DNA from: CALVLD01 sp964467585
GTDB taxonomy: Bacteria; Bacillota; Clostridia; Christensenellales; CAG-138
Assembly: GCA_964467585.1 (NCBI GenBank)
Contig: CAYXRF010000005.1
Span: forward strand, 47,299-111,298
Reading direction: 5' to 3'
Length of the DNA: 64,000 bases
The position numbers and the translations under genes are program-made. Below, piece by piece: positions 52,155 through 61,745 of this stretch; position 1 is the stretch's first letter; every line of letters starts with the position of its first letter. The notes beneath the pieces are model-generated. The model worked only from the letters and a program-made list of their open reading frames with translations. It searched no databases and had not been told where the DNA came from.

Positions 52155-53843
52155 TTATGCTCCCATAGCAAGCCTTAAGGCAAGCAGAACATCCGCAGTG
52201 CTTGCGCAGCCGTCCGCGTTAATGTCGGTTCTTCTCCGCTGAAAATCGGATGGCTCCACAAGCCCCAGAGTAATTCTCAAAAGGGTGAGCGCGTCCGAGG
52301 AGGTTACGCTTCCGTCACCGTCCATGTCGCCCATAATCAGCCCCGCAACGCGATACAGCCTGATTTGATTGCCGCCCGTTTCAATTGTTGTGAATCGCGC
52401 TTCGCCTGCCGTTTGGCAGCAGATATAGCGCGTCACGCCGCTTGAATCGGTTGTAAAAAGGTCGGTTCCGTCATAATTCCATATTGTGGGAGCATCGCCG
52501 TACACAAGCGCCCCCAACGCGTCAACGCCGAGATATTGCAGCCCGCAAGCAATGGTGAAGCCATTGTCGGCAAAAGCAAAAAGCCATTCCGCAGGAGGGG
52601 TTTCGGATGTAAAAATATCCCCGCATATCTCCGCCCGCAAAGAGGAAAGCGTTTCGCCCTCAACATTTAGCGCAAAGTGCGCAAGAGTGCCTACAATCGC
52701 AAGACGGTCGCCGTCCGTGGGAAATGGCACAAGCCTGTAATATTCCCCGTTTGGCACGCAAACGCTTACGGAAGCGGAGGCGCAAAGCGTCTGAACCGTG
52801 CCGAGACTGTCTGTGAAAGAGGCGGTGCAAACCACATTCGCCTGCCCGACCTCAACCGCCGTCACAACGCCAAAGCTGTCAACTATTGCTGTCGCGGTAT
52901 CCGTGCTTTGCCACGAAATACTAAAGCCGTATGCCTCCAACGGTTCAACACAGGCACTAAAAATTGCCGTTTCACCAACAAAAAGCCGACATTCAGAGGG
53001 CGAAAGCGCAATAGACGTTGGGGATGCGTACAAAGCTTCAACGGGCAGAGTCCATGCGGAGGTAACGGTGTATTCATCCGATGCAAAGGGGGACGGATAT
53101 ACGTCTGTCCCAACGATATACGCGCTTGCGCCCGTAAGAGGGTCAAGAATGCCGTTTGCCGAAACGGCGTCAGCATACGCGCCGCCCAGCTCCCCGCCCG
53201 CGCAAAGCGTCTGAAACAGCGCGGCGCAAAAAGCCAAGCCCCATTCCCACGCAAAGCAGCCGTTATAGCCCACCACCTCCGCGCAGCCCCCGCCTGTCAG
53301 CGCACGGCTAAATTCGTCTGTTGACATTGAAAAATCAAACGAAAGATAAACAAGACTGTTGCAAAAACGGGTGCAGTATGCCGAAAAGAAATCGGCACAA
53401 ATCGCCGTGGCGCCGCCCATATCAACCGCTCTTCCGCAGGCGTAATCGTCATATATAAGCCCCTCGGCGCTGGAAATAAGCATATAGACCTGCCCGTCAA
53501 GCAAAATGCCCATGCCGTCAATCAAAACAATGCCGTAATCGTCAGCGCGGCGCAAAGCGAAGGCGTTGGCGCATTGCCCAACAAAAATATCGGCGTTACC
53601 GCCCGTATTTGCGGCGATGGCGCGCCCAATATCCGCATACGCGCAGCTGTCGTCATCGTCAAACGGACAAAACACCATCACATCGGGACTGCTTGAGGTG
53701 GACTTTATTGAAAAGACAGACGACAATAGGCTGTCGTCCGCGCAGGCAAAGCAACAGCAAGGCTCACCCTCGGCACACACCGAGGGCATAGCCGCCGCAA
53801 ACACAACAACAACCGTTATCAAACAAGAGAGCAGCCGTCTCAT
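52155..53843 (-). CDS. Secreted dockerin protein with Ig-like (BIG2) domain
   Basis: A 562-residue protein with signal peptide (1-24, ...MPSVCA). A Cys-rich N-terminal region (about 30-260) has repeated short strands and a caspase/gingipain-like look (DDYGIVLIDGMG, GCAEVVGYNGCFAWEWG), but I cannot assign it firmly. A BIG2 Ig-like domain follows (about 275-360: SPTSIALSPSECRLFVGETA...ATAIVDSFGVVTAVEVGQANV), then a beta domain and a C-terminal type I dockerin (GDMDGDGSVTSSDALTLLRI, DINADGCASTADVLLALRLA). It starts 5 bp after the stop of the upstream dockerin metallopeptidase, so both form one operon. Confidence 0.75.
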   Translation of the reverse strand: MRRLLSCLITVVVVFAAAMPSVCAEGEPCCCFACADDSLLSSVFSIKSTSSSPDVMVFCPFDDDDSCAYADIGRAIAANTGGNADIFVGQCANAFALRRADDYGIVLIDGMGILLDGQVYMLISSAEGLIYDDYACGRAVDMGGATAICADFFSAYCTRFCNSLVYLSFDFSMSTDEFSRALTGGGCAEVVGYNGCFAWEWGLAFCAALFQTLCAGGELGGAYADAVSANGILDPLTGASAYIVGTDVYPSPFASDEYTVTSAWTLPVEALYASPTSIALSPSECRLFVGETAIFSACVEPLEAYGFSISWQSTDTATAIVDSFGVVTAVEVGQANVVCTASFTDSLGTVQTLCASASVSVCVPNGEYYRLVPFPTDGDRLAIVGTLAHFALNVEGETLSSLRAEICGDIFTSETPPAEWLFAFADNGFTIACGLQYLGVDALGALVYGDAPTIWNYDGTDLFTTDSSGVTRYICCQTAGEARFTTIETGGNQIRLYRVAGLIMGDMDGDGSVTSSDALTLLRITLGLVEPSDFQRRRTDINADGCASTADVLLALRLAMGA

Positions 53844-53848
53844 TTTTG

Positions 53849-55548
53849 TCAGAACCCCGCTATAAGCCCCAGTGAGAAGCGCAGTATCAAAAGCGCATCC
53901 GCGCTTGTAAGATCGCCCTCCGCGTTGACGTTGCCGCGAATCACGGCAAAATCGTCAAGCTCCATAAGCCGTATGCCGTAGCGAAGCGCAAGCAAAGCGT
54001 CCGAGGTGTCAATATCGCCGTCGTCGTCAACGTCGCCCATAAGACCCACATTCAGCTTAACACCGATATAGACAAGCCCGCTGTCCGCATTTTCGGGCGG
54101 ATAATATGTGCCGCCCACGGGCTTGACCGCAACGGCGCCGCCGCCGCCAAGCGTGCACGAATCGCCCGTAAACACAACGGGCGAAAGCCAGCTGTAAAGA
54201 TTTTCAACATTATAATACTGCGAAGCGTCATAGCCCTGCTGCATCGAAAAGCCGTATATGCCGTCATAGCTCTCGCGGTCGTTGGCAACAAGCGCAACGC
54301 GGAAGCAGCGCACAAGCTCCGCAGCCGAAACTCCCGTCACGGCGGAAAGCATCGCCGCCCCGTTCGTGCCGTAATTATTCATAATGGACTTAAAAACAGA
54401 GTTGCCGAAGCGTGAGTACAGATATTGTGCAAACAGAGAGGTCTGCCGTACAGCGCGATTGCGTTGTCGCCTGAATCATCCCACGCATACATTGAAGCAC
54501 CGTTGTGTACGGCATATTCGGGATTGTACTCGTATTCGCAGGGCGGGTCATTTTCAAGCTGCTGCCCAACAATATCCGTGCTTACCCAGCCCGGTATCCG
54601 CCGCACAATGCTGCTGCCGGGAAAGCAAATTTCCTCCGCGGCCGCGCTCATACACTCGTTAAGCCAAACCTCCATATTGCCAACCGTTAAAAAGTTGATA
54701 AGATGCTGATACTCATGCACCGCCGTACACCAGGTGCGTTCAAACCTGTCCACAACCTCTCCCGCAGCGTTTGTGTACTGCACACCGGGATATGTATCCA
54801 GCGAAAGCATAGCCACGCGGTTGTCATAGCAGTCCTGCGGAGAGAAAAAGCCCAACACATATGTGCTGCCCTCCGTCCAGCCGTCCTCAATGTTGTAATA
54901 CATCAGATTGATTCGCGCATCCCCGCCGCTTGATACCGTGTATGCCCCGAAATACTGTGAAAGCAGAGGATAGCTTGCGTCAAATTTGTCGCACGCCGTC
55001 TGCGCGTAGGTACCGTCAATGCCATCCAAAGGATGCAGTACGTCGTCCGTCCCCGAGGGAGTCCAAACATAGCAGTATTCGCCCTTTGCAAGCACCTTAA
55101 ATTCGATATCCGTATCCGTGCCGAGAGGGTTGCAATAGCTTAAAGAAAATGTGTGAACATCCCCCACGGAATACTCAGTGCGAACCCCGCTTGATGAAAA
55201 TTTCCCTTTGCTTTGAATAAGCAGAGAAGCGTCAACGTCCGTCACAATGTCGTTGTCGCCGCAGCTTTCGCCTGCTTCAGTCTGCGTATCGTCTATGTCA
55301 TGCTGTATAAGAGATGACATATCGCCTGTTGAAAGCGCGGACGACGCGGAAACCGAAGGGTTGTATATCACAACATAATCGCCCGTGCAGCCGTTGGATA
55401 TGTCGGTATCAAGCCCCAGCACACCGCTGTTTACGGCGGCGGGAGCAGCTGCCGTAAACTGTGAAGCGCCCGCCCCCACAAAGCAGGGCAGCACTGCCAA
55501 CACAGCGCACAGTAATGCGGCGCAAACGCCGCGCAAAGTGATTTTCAT
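53849..55548 (-). pseudogene. Frameshifted secreted dockerin metallopeptidase
   Basis: The first frame (54379-55548) encodes a signal peptide, a beta-rich region and a zinc site TAVHEYQHLINF...WLNECMSAAAEEI (HExxH plus downstream Glu), then runs into a nonsense tail. The second frame (53849-54382, open upstream of its ATG) reads TSLFAQYLYSRFGNSVFKSI, then IMNNYGTNGAAMLSAVTG, and ends in a type I dockerin (GDVDDDGDIDTSDALLALRY and a second loop). Restoring one base near 54440-54447 joins YGR to TSLFAQ and gives one protein of about 566 residues. Either a recent inactivating deletion or a sequencing error. An ACGGAGG site precedes the ATG. Confidence 0.8.
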
Positions 55549-55619
55549 CTGATGTTAACCTCCGTTTGCTCGACAAGAAAAAAATTCTGTCGGTCTTTTT
55601 AATACGTCATTAAAAAGAA

Positions 55620-55904
55620 TCATACAAGCTCACGCACAGAAACGACATTGCATCCCCTCTGACGCACACCGTAAAGCCGCCACCCGCCAACGGAAGCGCC
55701 GCGCAGCAGCTTTTTTGCCGCGCCCGCAAACGCCGTATCAATGCGTATCGCAACGCCGCAGCTTGCGGTTATCTCCCTCAAAACAGGACACACCCTGCCG
55801 CCAAGCGGGGTAAGCAGCCTTTCGGCGGCAATCGCCTGATGTGTGGAGTCAAACGCAAACAGCGCATAAATAGTATCACCCGCGGACGTGATATCGGCAG
55901 TCAC
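55620..55904 (-). CDS. DUF3343 putative Se/S carrier protein
   Basis: The protein is about 94 residues from GTG at 55904, which overlaps the yedF stop as GTGA. YALFAFDSTHQAIAAERLL and VCPVLREITASCGVAIRI are the signature of DUF3343 (Se_S_carrier), with the conserved Cys in TASCG. Proteins of this family sit with YedF and cysteine desulfurases and are thought to carry sulfur or selenium. The longer open frame (to 56018) lies inside yedF and is not used. Confidence 0.85.
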   Translation of the reverse strand: MTADITSAGDTIYALFAFDSTHQAIAAERLLTPLGGRVCPVLREITASCGVAIRIDTAFAGAAKKLLRGASVGGWRLYGVRQRGCNVVSVRELV

Positions 55905-56563
55905 AGCGTTATCACATTGGAAACCGATTTCATAGCCTCCAAAATGTCGTACATATTGCTGACTGTTCCGACCCTCAGCTTGTCCGTAAGTCCGTAATAA
56001 TTGAGGCAGGTTCCGCACACAAGCACGGTAACGCCCCGTTCAACCAGCTTTTTAACGCTTGCGGCGGCGTCGTCGTCGCCCCCCGCGCAAATAAAAACGC
56101 CCGAGTTCATAAAAAGCAGATAAGAAGGTATGCCCTCGCCCTCCGCAAGCGCATACAGCGCCATCCGCATAAGGCTTTTGCCAAGCTCACAGCGCGGCTC
56201 GTCCGCGCCCGCGCCGACATAATCCTTGCCCACAAACACCGCATAGCCGCAGTTGAATTGACCGCACTTCGCCGCAGCCTCCGCCGAGACGGAGTCAATG
56301 CCGTTATTGCCCAAATCGGGATTGTCCGCCGCGCCGCCGCAAGCATCGCAAGAGCCGTTTTTTGTGAGCGTCACGGCAAAATTGCCATCGCTGCCCTCCG
56401 TTTTGCACGAATATCCCATTGAAGCGGCAAGCCGCGTGAGATTTTCAACTGCAATGCTGTTGTCAACAGCCGTCACAACAAGCGTTTCGCCTGCGTCAAT
56501 GGCCTTTTTTGTCAATATAACCGGAATCGGGCACTGCTTGCCCCTTGCATCGATATTATACAT
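55901..56563 (-). CDS. yedF: YedF-family sulfurtransferase-like protein
   Basis: A 220-residue protein with an N-terminal TusA-like domain (DARGKQCPIPVILTKKAI, catalytic Cys in CPxP) and a C-terminal DsrE-like domain (AVFVGKDYVGAG...LLFMNSGVFICAGGDDD...CGTCLNYYGLTDKL). This matches the YedF family linked to selenium metabolism in anaerobes. It is the middle gene of csd-yedF-DUF3343. Whether it handles selenium here cannot be told: selD is not in the window. Confidence 0.9.
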   Translation of the reverse strand: MYNIDARGKQCPIPVILTKKAIDAGETLVVTAVDNSIAVENLTRLAASMGYSCKTEGSDGNFAVTLTKNGSCDACGGAADNPDLGNNGIDSVSAEAAAKCGQFNCGYAVFVGKDYVGAGADEPRCELGKSLMRMALYALAEGEGIPSYLLFMNSGVFICAGGDDDAAASVKKLVERGVTVLVCGTCLNYYGLTDKLRVGTVSNMYDILEAMKSVSNVITL

Positions 56564-56672
56564 GTTTCAACTACACCTCGCGTTCCATATTGTAATAATT
56601 GGGTGCTTGCGACGTTAAAGACAAGGCTTCAACCGCAAATTGCTTTTGCAGGGCTTGAGACAAAAAACAGCC

Positions 56673-57833
56673 TCAGCCAAGCTTTTGCGCTTCACAAAGC
56701 GAACGGACGGCTCGAACGGTTTGGGCGATTTCATCCTCCGTGGTGTATTCTCCAACGGAAAATCGCACGGTCCCCTGCGGAAAGGTTCCCAAAGCTCTGT
56801 GTGCGCATGGCGCGCAGTGCAGACCGCAGCGCGTGAGTATGCCGTTTTCACATTCAAGCGCGTATGCGGCGGCGGAGTTGTCCATCTCACGAAAATCAAC
56901 GGACACAATCCCCGTGTGCAGCGCGGCGCTGCCGCTGCCAACAACCCTCACGGGCATAGCCCTCAGCCCCTGCATAAGCGTGCCGACAAGCTCCGTTTCG
57001 CGCTGACGAAACTCCCTCGCATCCCTGCCTGCGATATGGCGCATAGCCTGCAAAAAGCCATACATTGCGGGAATATTCTGCGTGCCCGACTCAAATTTGT
57101 CGGGCAGAATATCGGGCTGCTCCAAGCTGTCGGAAGCGCTGCCCGTGCCTCCGCATATAAGAGGACGAAGTGCGCACGCGAACCGCCTTGTCATAAGCAG
57201 CGCCCCAATGCCCTGCGGCGCCATAAGCCCCTTGTGAGCGGGAACCACAAGTGCGGAAAGCCCCAGTGCGTCAAAATTGACAGGAATATGCCCCGCGGAC
57301 TGCGCGGCGTCCACCGCAAGAGGCACCCCCGCGTCAGCGCACACCTCCGCCGCACGTTCAAGCGGAAATATCATGCCGCTAACGTTTGAGGCATGGTTTA
57401 TAAGCATCAGCCTTGTGTTTGGGCGGATCGCTTTTTTGATATCCGATGGGTCTGTCGCGCCGTCTCCGTCTGCGGGTATAACCGAAAAGCTGACGCCCCA
57501 TTCCTTTTCAAGCCGTGTTAATGGACGCATAACCGCATTATGCTCCGAAGCGGATACAACAACGTGGTCGCCGCGTGATAAAAAGCCACAAAGCACCTGA
57601 TTAAGCGCCGCCGTCGCGCCCGATGTAAAAACCACCGTATCCGCGCCGCAGCTGTGCGAAAACTGCTTTGAAAGACTTTCTCTCAGCAAAAAAGCGACCT
57701 CTCCCGCCTCAATTGCCGCTCGATATGAGGCACGGTTGATGTTCGCACCCACGTCCTCAATATAGCGTGCCATTTCAAAACCGACGTTCGGAGCCTTGGG
57801 AAAGCTCGTTGCGGCGTTGTCAAGATATATCAA
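56673..57833 (-). CDS. Cysteine desulfurase family protein (class V aminotransferase)
   Basis: A 386-residue PLP enzyme. MIYLDNAATSFPKAPNV opens the fold, the PLP Lys is in VVPAHKGLMAPQGIGALL (about residue 203), and the catalytic Cys loop reads RCGLHCAPCAHRALGTFPQGTVRFSVG near the C-terminus. The sequence belongs to the EF2568-like cysteine desulfurase/selenocysteine-lyase branch rather than to IscS or SufS. It would feed S or Se to YedF and the DUF3343 protein, encoded 110 bp downstream. Confidence 0.9.
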   Translation of the reverse strand: MIYLDNAATSFPKAPNVGFEMARYIEDVGANINRASYRAAIEAGEVAFLLRESLSKQFSHSCGADTVVFTSGATAALNQVLCGFLSRGDHVVVSASEHNAVMRPLTRLEKEWGVSFSVIPADGDGATDPSDIKKAIRPNTRLMLINHASNVSGMIFPLERAAEVCADAGVPLAVDAAQSAGHIPVNFDALGLSALVVPAHKGLMAPQGIGALLMTRRFACALRPLICGGTGSASDSLEQPDILPDKFESGTQNIPAMYGFLQAMRHIAGRDAREFRQRETELVGTLMQGLRAMPVRVVGSGSAALHTGIVSVDFREMDNSAAAYALECENGILTRCGLHCAPCAHRALGTFPQGTVRFSVGEYTTEDEIAQTVRAVRSLCEAQKLG

Positions 57834-57936
57834 AAATATCGCCCCCTGTATTCGGCGCCACGTTTTTTAATACGCGGAGGACGTTTTTGCCCGTGACGCC
57901 ACAAAAAACGTAAGAAGCACGGCGCGCCGCTCAGCT

Positions 57937-59385
57937 TCAGCCGTGTATCAGCACTTCGTAAAGCTGAATGTATTTTGCGGCGGACGCCGCCCACCCGTTG
58001 TCGCACGCCATAGCGCGGCGCACAAGCCGCAGCCACGCCGCCCTGTCGGTTTTGTAAAGCTCCAAAGCCATTTGGGCAACAGCAAGCATTTCATCCGCAG
58101 AGTAGTTGGCAAACGAAAAACCGTTGCCCGTGTCGTCATACTTGTTGTATGCCTGAACGGTGTCCGCAAGCCCGCCCGTTTCCCGCACAACGGGAACACA
58201 CCCGTAGCGCAGCGCCATAAGCTGTGAAAGACCGCAGGGTTCAAAAGCGGAGGGCATCAAAAAGATGTCCGCACCCGCGTATATGCGCCGCGCAAGCGCA
58301 TCGTTCATCTCCATCCTAAAGGCAAAACGCCCCGCATATTTTTCCTGACAGAGGGAGAAAAGGCTTTCGTACCGTTTGTCGCCCATGCCCAGCACAACCA
58401 TGCTAACGCCGCTTGCCATAAGCTTGGGCAGCGCGTCCGCTATAAGGTCAACGCCCTTTTGATCGGTAAGTCTGGATATAACCGCCACCACGGGCAGACT
58501 GCTGTCCGCAAAGCCCATTTCCGATATGAGCCGCTCACGGCAGCGCAGCTTGCCGCCATCCCCGTTTGTGCCATAGGGGTTGTTTTTGGAGTAGCGGCAT
58601 TCAATCGCCTTATCCGTCCACGGATTCAAAAGCGAATTGTCTATGCCGTTTAGTATGCCGCTCATGTCGTTTGCCCTTTCGCGCAGAACGCCGTCAAGCG
58701 TTTCACCATACTCCTTTGTCAAAATCTCTTTGGCATAGGTGGGGCTTACGGTTGTAATCCTGTCCGCGTAAAGTATTGCCGCCTTCATCGCGGAAGCGCC
58801 CCCGCCGTATTCAATGGAAGAAAGAGCATCCTGCCCCACGCTTAATACATCGCCCACAAGCGATTGTGGGCAAACGCCCTGAAAGCGGAGGTTGTGTATT
58901 GTAAACACCGTTTTGATTTTTCTGTAATCGGGAAGAATTTTATACTGAGTGCTAATCAGCATGGGGATAAAGCCCGTCTGCCAATCGTTGCAGTGCAGTA
59001 TATCAGGAAAAAACCCTATATGTGGCAGAGTCTCCAACACAGCCGTACAAAAAAAGCAAAAGCGTTCCGACTCAAAATCTCCCGAGCCGTAAACATAGTC
59101 CTGCCCGAAATAGTATTCGTTATCAACAAAATAATAGGTTACGCCGTCAATCAAAAGCGAATCCACACCCAAATACTGACTTCGCCAGCCAAGGGCAATG
59201 CGCGTGTCAAACACGTGAGTCATTGCAAAACGAAAGCTTTCGGGTATGCGCCTGTGCTTAGGCAGTATCACGCGAACATCATGCCCCGCCGCAGCAATCG
59301 CCTTTGGAAGCGTCCCGACAACATCGGCAAGCCCTCCCGTTTTAATAAAAGGAATGCATTCGCTTGCCGCAAAGAGTATTTTCAT
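57937..59385 (-). CDS. glgA: Glycogen synthase (ADP-glucose)
   Basis: A 482-residue GT5 enzyme that extends alpha-1,4-glucan chains. MKILFAASECIPFIKTGGLADVVGTLPKA contains the KTGGLAD ADP-glucose site, and the C-terminal lobe has PVVAVISRLTDQKGVDL and MPSAFEPCGLSQLMALRYG (catalytic Glu region). Its ATG overlaps the glgD stop (ATGA). It is last in the glgBCDA operon. Confidence 0.96.
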   Translation of the reverse strand: MKILFAASECIPFIKTGGLADVVGTLPKAIAAAGHDVRVILPKHRRIPESFRFAMTHVFDTRIALGWRSQYLGVDSLLIDGVTYYFVDNEYYFGQDYVYGSGDFESERFCFFCTAVLETLPHIGFFPDILHCNDWQTGFIPMLISTQYKILPDYRKIKTVFTIHNLRFQGVCPQSLVGDVLSVGQDALSSIEYGGGASAMKAAILYADRITTVSPTYAKEILTKEYGETLDGVLRERANDMSGILNGIDNSLLNPWTDKAIECRYSKNNPYGTNGDGGKLRCRERLISEMGFADSSLPVVAVISRLTDQKGVDLIADALPKLMASGVSMVVLGMGDKRYESLFSLCQEKYAGRFAFRMEMNDALARRIYAGADIFLMPSAFEPCGLSQLMALRYGCVPVVRETGGLADTVQAYNKYDDTGNGFSFANYSADEMLAVAQMALELYKTDRAAWLRLVRRAMACDNGWAASAAKYIQLYEVLIHG

Positions 59386-60506
59386 ACAACGGACCCCTTA
59401 CGAAGAATAATAGGATACGAGCTGTGACCCGAAAGTCTGCGCCCGTTCTTTATTGTAACGCCCTTGTCGAGTATCATGTATTCAAGCACGGAGCCTTCCC
59501 CAATATCCGACGCCTGCATCAGAATGCAGTTTTTTATAACAGCATCGGGAGAGACGTGCACGCCCCTGAACAGAACGGAGTTTTCAACATGACCTTCAAT
59601 TATGCAGCCGTCCGCAACCACGCAGTTAACAGCCCTGCCGCCCCCGACATATTTGGCGGGAACCTCATCCTTAACCTTTGTGTATATGGGATGCTCATGA
59701 TTAAAAAGATCGTCCGAAACGGATTTTTGAAGCACCGCCATATTGTGACGATAATAGCACGCGATTGAATTGAGCCGCGCCACATAGCCGTCGTAACGCC
59801 AGCCGTACATTTTTACGCGCTGAGTGTTTTTAACCAACACGTCCTGCATAAAGTCATACTCAGCGTGCGCCGCTGCCTCCTCCACAAGATATTCAAGCAT
59901 GGTTTTTTCCATAATAAAGGCGTCGCAGCTGCAATTTTGCGTCGGCGGCATACTGGGATTAAGCGAAAGGTCGGTAACGCGTCCGTCCGCTTCAACGGTA
60001 AGCCGCAGGTCGTCATATTGGTTTGCCTTGTCAAAATCCGTTTCTACATTATACATTATTGTGACGTCCGCACCCGTTTCAATATGCTGACGCAGCATAT
60101 CCGAATAGGTACAGTTGTATATGGTGTGACTTCCGGTAAGTATTACATAGCGCTGACTGCTGCGCCTTATATAGCCCAAGCATGAGCGTATCGCGTCAAC
60201 AGTTCCCTTATAGACGCCCGTGTTGTCGTGCGTAACAAAGGGCGGCAGTATAAAAAGCCCATCGCGCTTGCGGTGCAGGTCCCACTCCTTGCCGCTTTCA
60301 AGATGATCCATAAGAGAATGATAATTTCTCTGCGCTATCACGCCAACGTTTGTTATGCCCGTGTTGACCAAATCCGAAAGCATAAAGTCAATCGCACGAT
60401 ATCTGCCCCCAAAGGGGACGGCGGCGACTGAGCGGGAAAAGGTCAGCTCACGCAGCTGCATATTAGCCTCACCCGTGTATATAAGCCCGAATGCGTTATC
60501 AATCAT
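59382..60506 (-). CDS. glgD: ADP-glucose pyrophosphorylase regulatory subunit
   Basis: A 374-residue GlgC homologue. It has FGGRYRAIDFMLSDLVNTGI and the C-terminal beta-helix, but the N-terminal nucleotide loop is degenerate (GLIYTGEANMQLRELTFSRS instead of LAGGxGxRLxPLT), as in GlgD proteins of Firmicutes that modulate GlgC. It overlaps glgC by 4 bp and glgA by 4 bp, supporting a GlgC-GlgD complex. Confidence 0.95.
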   Translation of the reverse strand: MIDNAFGLIYTGEANMQLRELTFSRSVAAVPFGGRYRAIDFMLSDLVNTGITNVGVIAQRNYHSLMDHLESGKEWDLHRKRDGLFILPPFVTHDNTGVYKGTVDAIRSCLGYIRRSSQRYVILTGSHTIYNCTYSDMLRQHIETGADVTIMYNVETDFDKANQYDDLRLTVEADGRVTDLSLNPSMPPTQNCSCDAFIMEKTMLEYLVEEAAAHAEYDFMQDVLVKNTQRVKMYGWRYDGYVARLNSIACYYRHNMAVLQKSVSDDLFNHEHPIYTKVKDEVPAKYVGGGRAVNCVVADGCIIEGHVENSVLFRGVHVSPDAVIKNCILMQASDIGEGSVLEYMILDKGVTIKNGRRLSGHSSYPIILRKGSVV

Positions 60507-61729
60507 TTTGCACCTCCGACAGTTCCGTTGGCAATCATGCCGACAGGCATCCTTGCGCCCGCCATAACCGTAACGGTGTTGGCAACAAGCGTTATGTCTC
60601 CCGTAAGGGAAGTGTCGTATTCGCCGTCGTCGGCGGTTCTTTCGCCGCCGATTATCGCGCCCGCGCCTATCTGCGCGCCCTCGCCTATTATTGCCTTTTT
60701 AACAACGGCATTCTTGCCTACAACAGCGTTGGGCATAACTATCGAATCCTCAACCACCGCGCCGCTTTCAACCGTCACGCCCGAATACAGAACGCTGTTG
60801 CGCACGCGCCCGTAAACCACGCAGCCCTCAGTAACCATGCTGTCGGCAATGTCCGCGTCAATGCCCGCGTAATGCGGGGGCATAGCGGGACTTTTGCTGT
60901 AAATTCGCCATTCCTTATCGTAAAGGTCAAATGCGGGACGCCGTCCCAGCAAATCCATATTTGCCTCCCAAAGGCTTGCGATGGTACCAACGTCCTTCCA
61001 ATAGCCCGAAAAGGCCCACGCGTACAGCCGCCGCCCCGTTTTAATAAGGGTGGGTATCACGTTTTTGCCAAAATCGTGCTGAGAGGTCTCATCCATATCA
61101 TCGTTTTTTAGATATTCTCTCAATATTGACCATTTGAAGATATATATGCCCATCGAAGCCTTGTTGCTTTTGGGATGCTTGGGCTTTTCTTCAAACTCAA
61201 TTATAGCGTCCGTGTCGTCCGTGTTCATTATGCCGAAGCGCGGAGCCTCACAAAGCGGCACGGTAAGCACGGCGATTGTCGCGTCCGCATTTTTTTTGAT
61301 GTGAAAGCGCAGCATCTCCGCATAGTTCATCTTGTAGATGTGGTCGCCCGAAAGTATCAGCACATATTCCGGGTCGTACTGCTCGATAAACGGAATGTTT
61401 TGATAGACGGCGTTAGCCGTGCCGGAGTACCAGCTGCCGGTGGAGCCGGCGGAAACATAGGGAGGCAAAACGAACACGCCACCGTTCTTGCGGTCAAGAT
61501 CCCACGGCTGCCCGCTGCCCAAGTACGCGTTGAGCGCAAGCGGCTCATACTGGGTAAGCACGCCGACGGTGTCGATGTCCGAATTGACGCAGTTTGAAAG
61601 CGGAAAATCAATTATGCGGTATTTCCCGCCAAACGGTACGGCAGGCTTTGCCATGCTTTTTGTAAGCACACCCAAGCGACTGCCCTGCCCGCCCGCAAGC
61701 AGCATCGCAACTACCTTCTTCTTTGGCAT
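60503..61729 (-). CDS. glgC: Glucose-1-phosphate adenylyltransferase
   Basis: The protein is 408 residues from the ATG at 61729, which follows AAAAAGGAGGATATAAC; the frame stays open far upstream into glgB but that part is not coding for GlgC. VVAMLLAGGQGSRLGVLTKSMAKPAVPFGG is the nucleotidyl-transfer loop, followed by YRIIDFPLSNCVNSDI, and a left-handed beta-helix C-terminus. It makes ADP-glucose, the committed step of glycogen synthesis. Confidence 0.96.
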   Translation of the reverse strand: MPKKKVVAMLLAGGQGSRLGVLTKSMAKPAVPFGGKYRIIDFPLSNCVNSDIDTVGVLTQYEPLALNAYLGSGQPWDLDRKNGGVFVLPPYVSAGSTGSWYSGTANAVYQNIPFIEQYDPEYVLILSGDHIYKMNYAEMLRFHIKKNADATIAVLTVPLCEAPRFGIMNTDDTDAIIEFEEKPKHPKSNKASMGIYIFKWSILREYLKNDDMDETSQHDFGKNVIPTLIKTGRRLYAWAFSGYWKDVGTIASLWEANMDLLGRRPAFDLYDKEWRIYSKSPAMPPHYAGIDADIADSMVTEGCVVYGRVRNSVLYSGVTVESGAVVEDSIVMPNAVVGKNAVVKKAIIGEGAQIGAGAIIGGERTADDGEYDTSLTGDITLVANTVTVMAGARMPVGMIANGTVGGAK

Positions 61730-61745
61730 TGTTATATCCTCCTTT

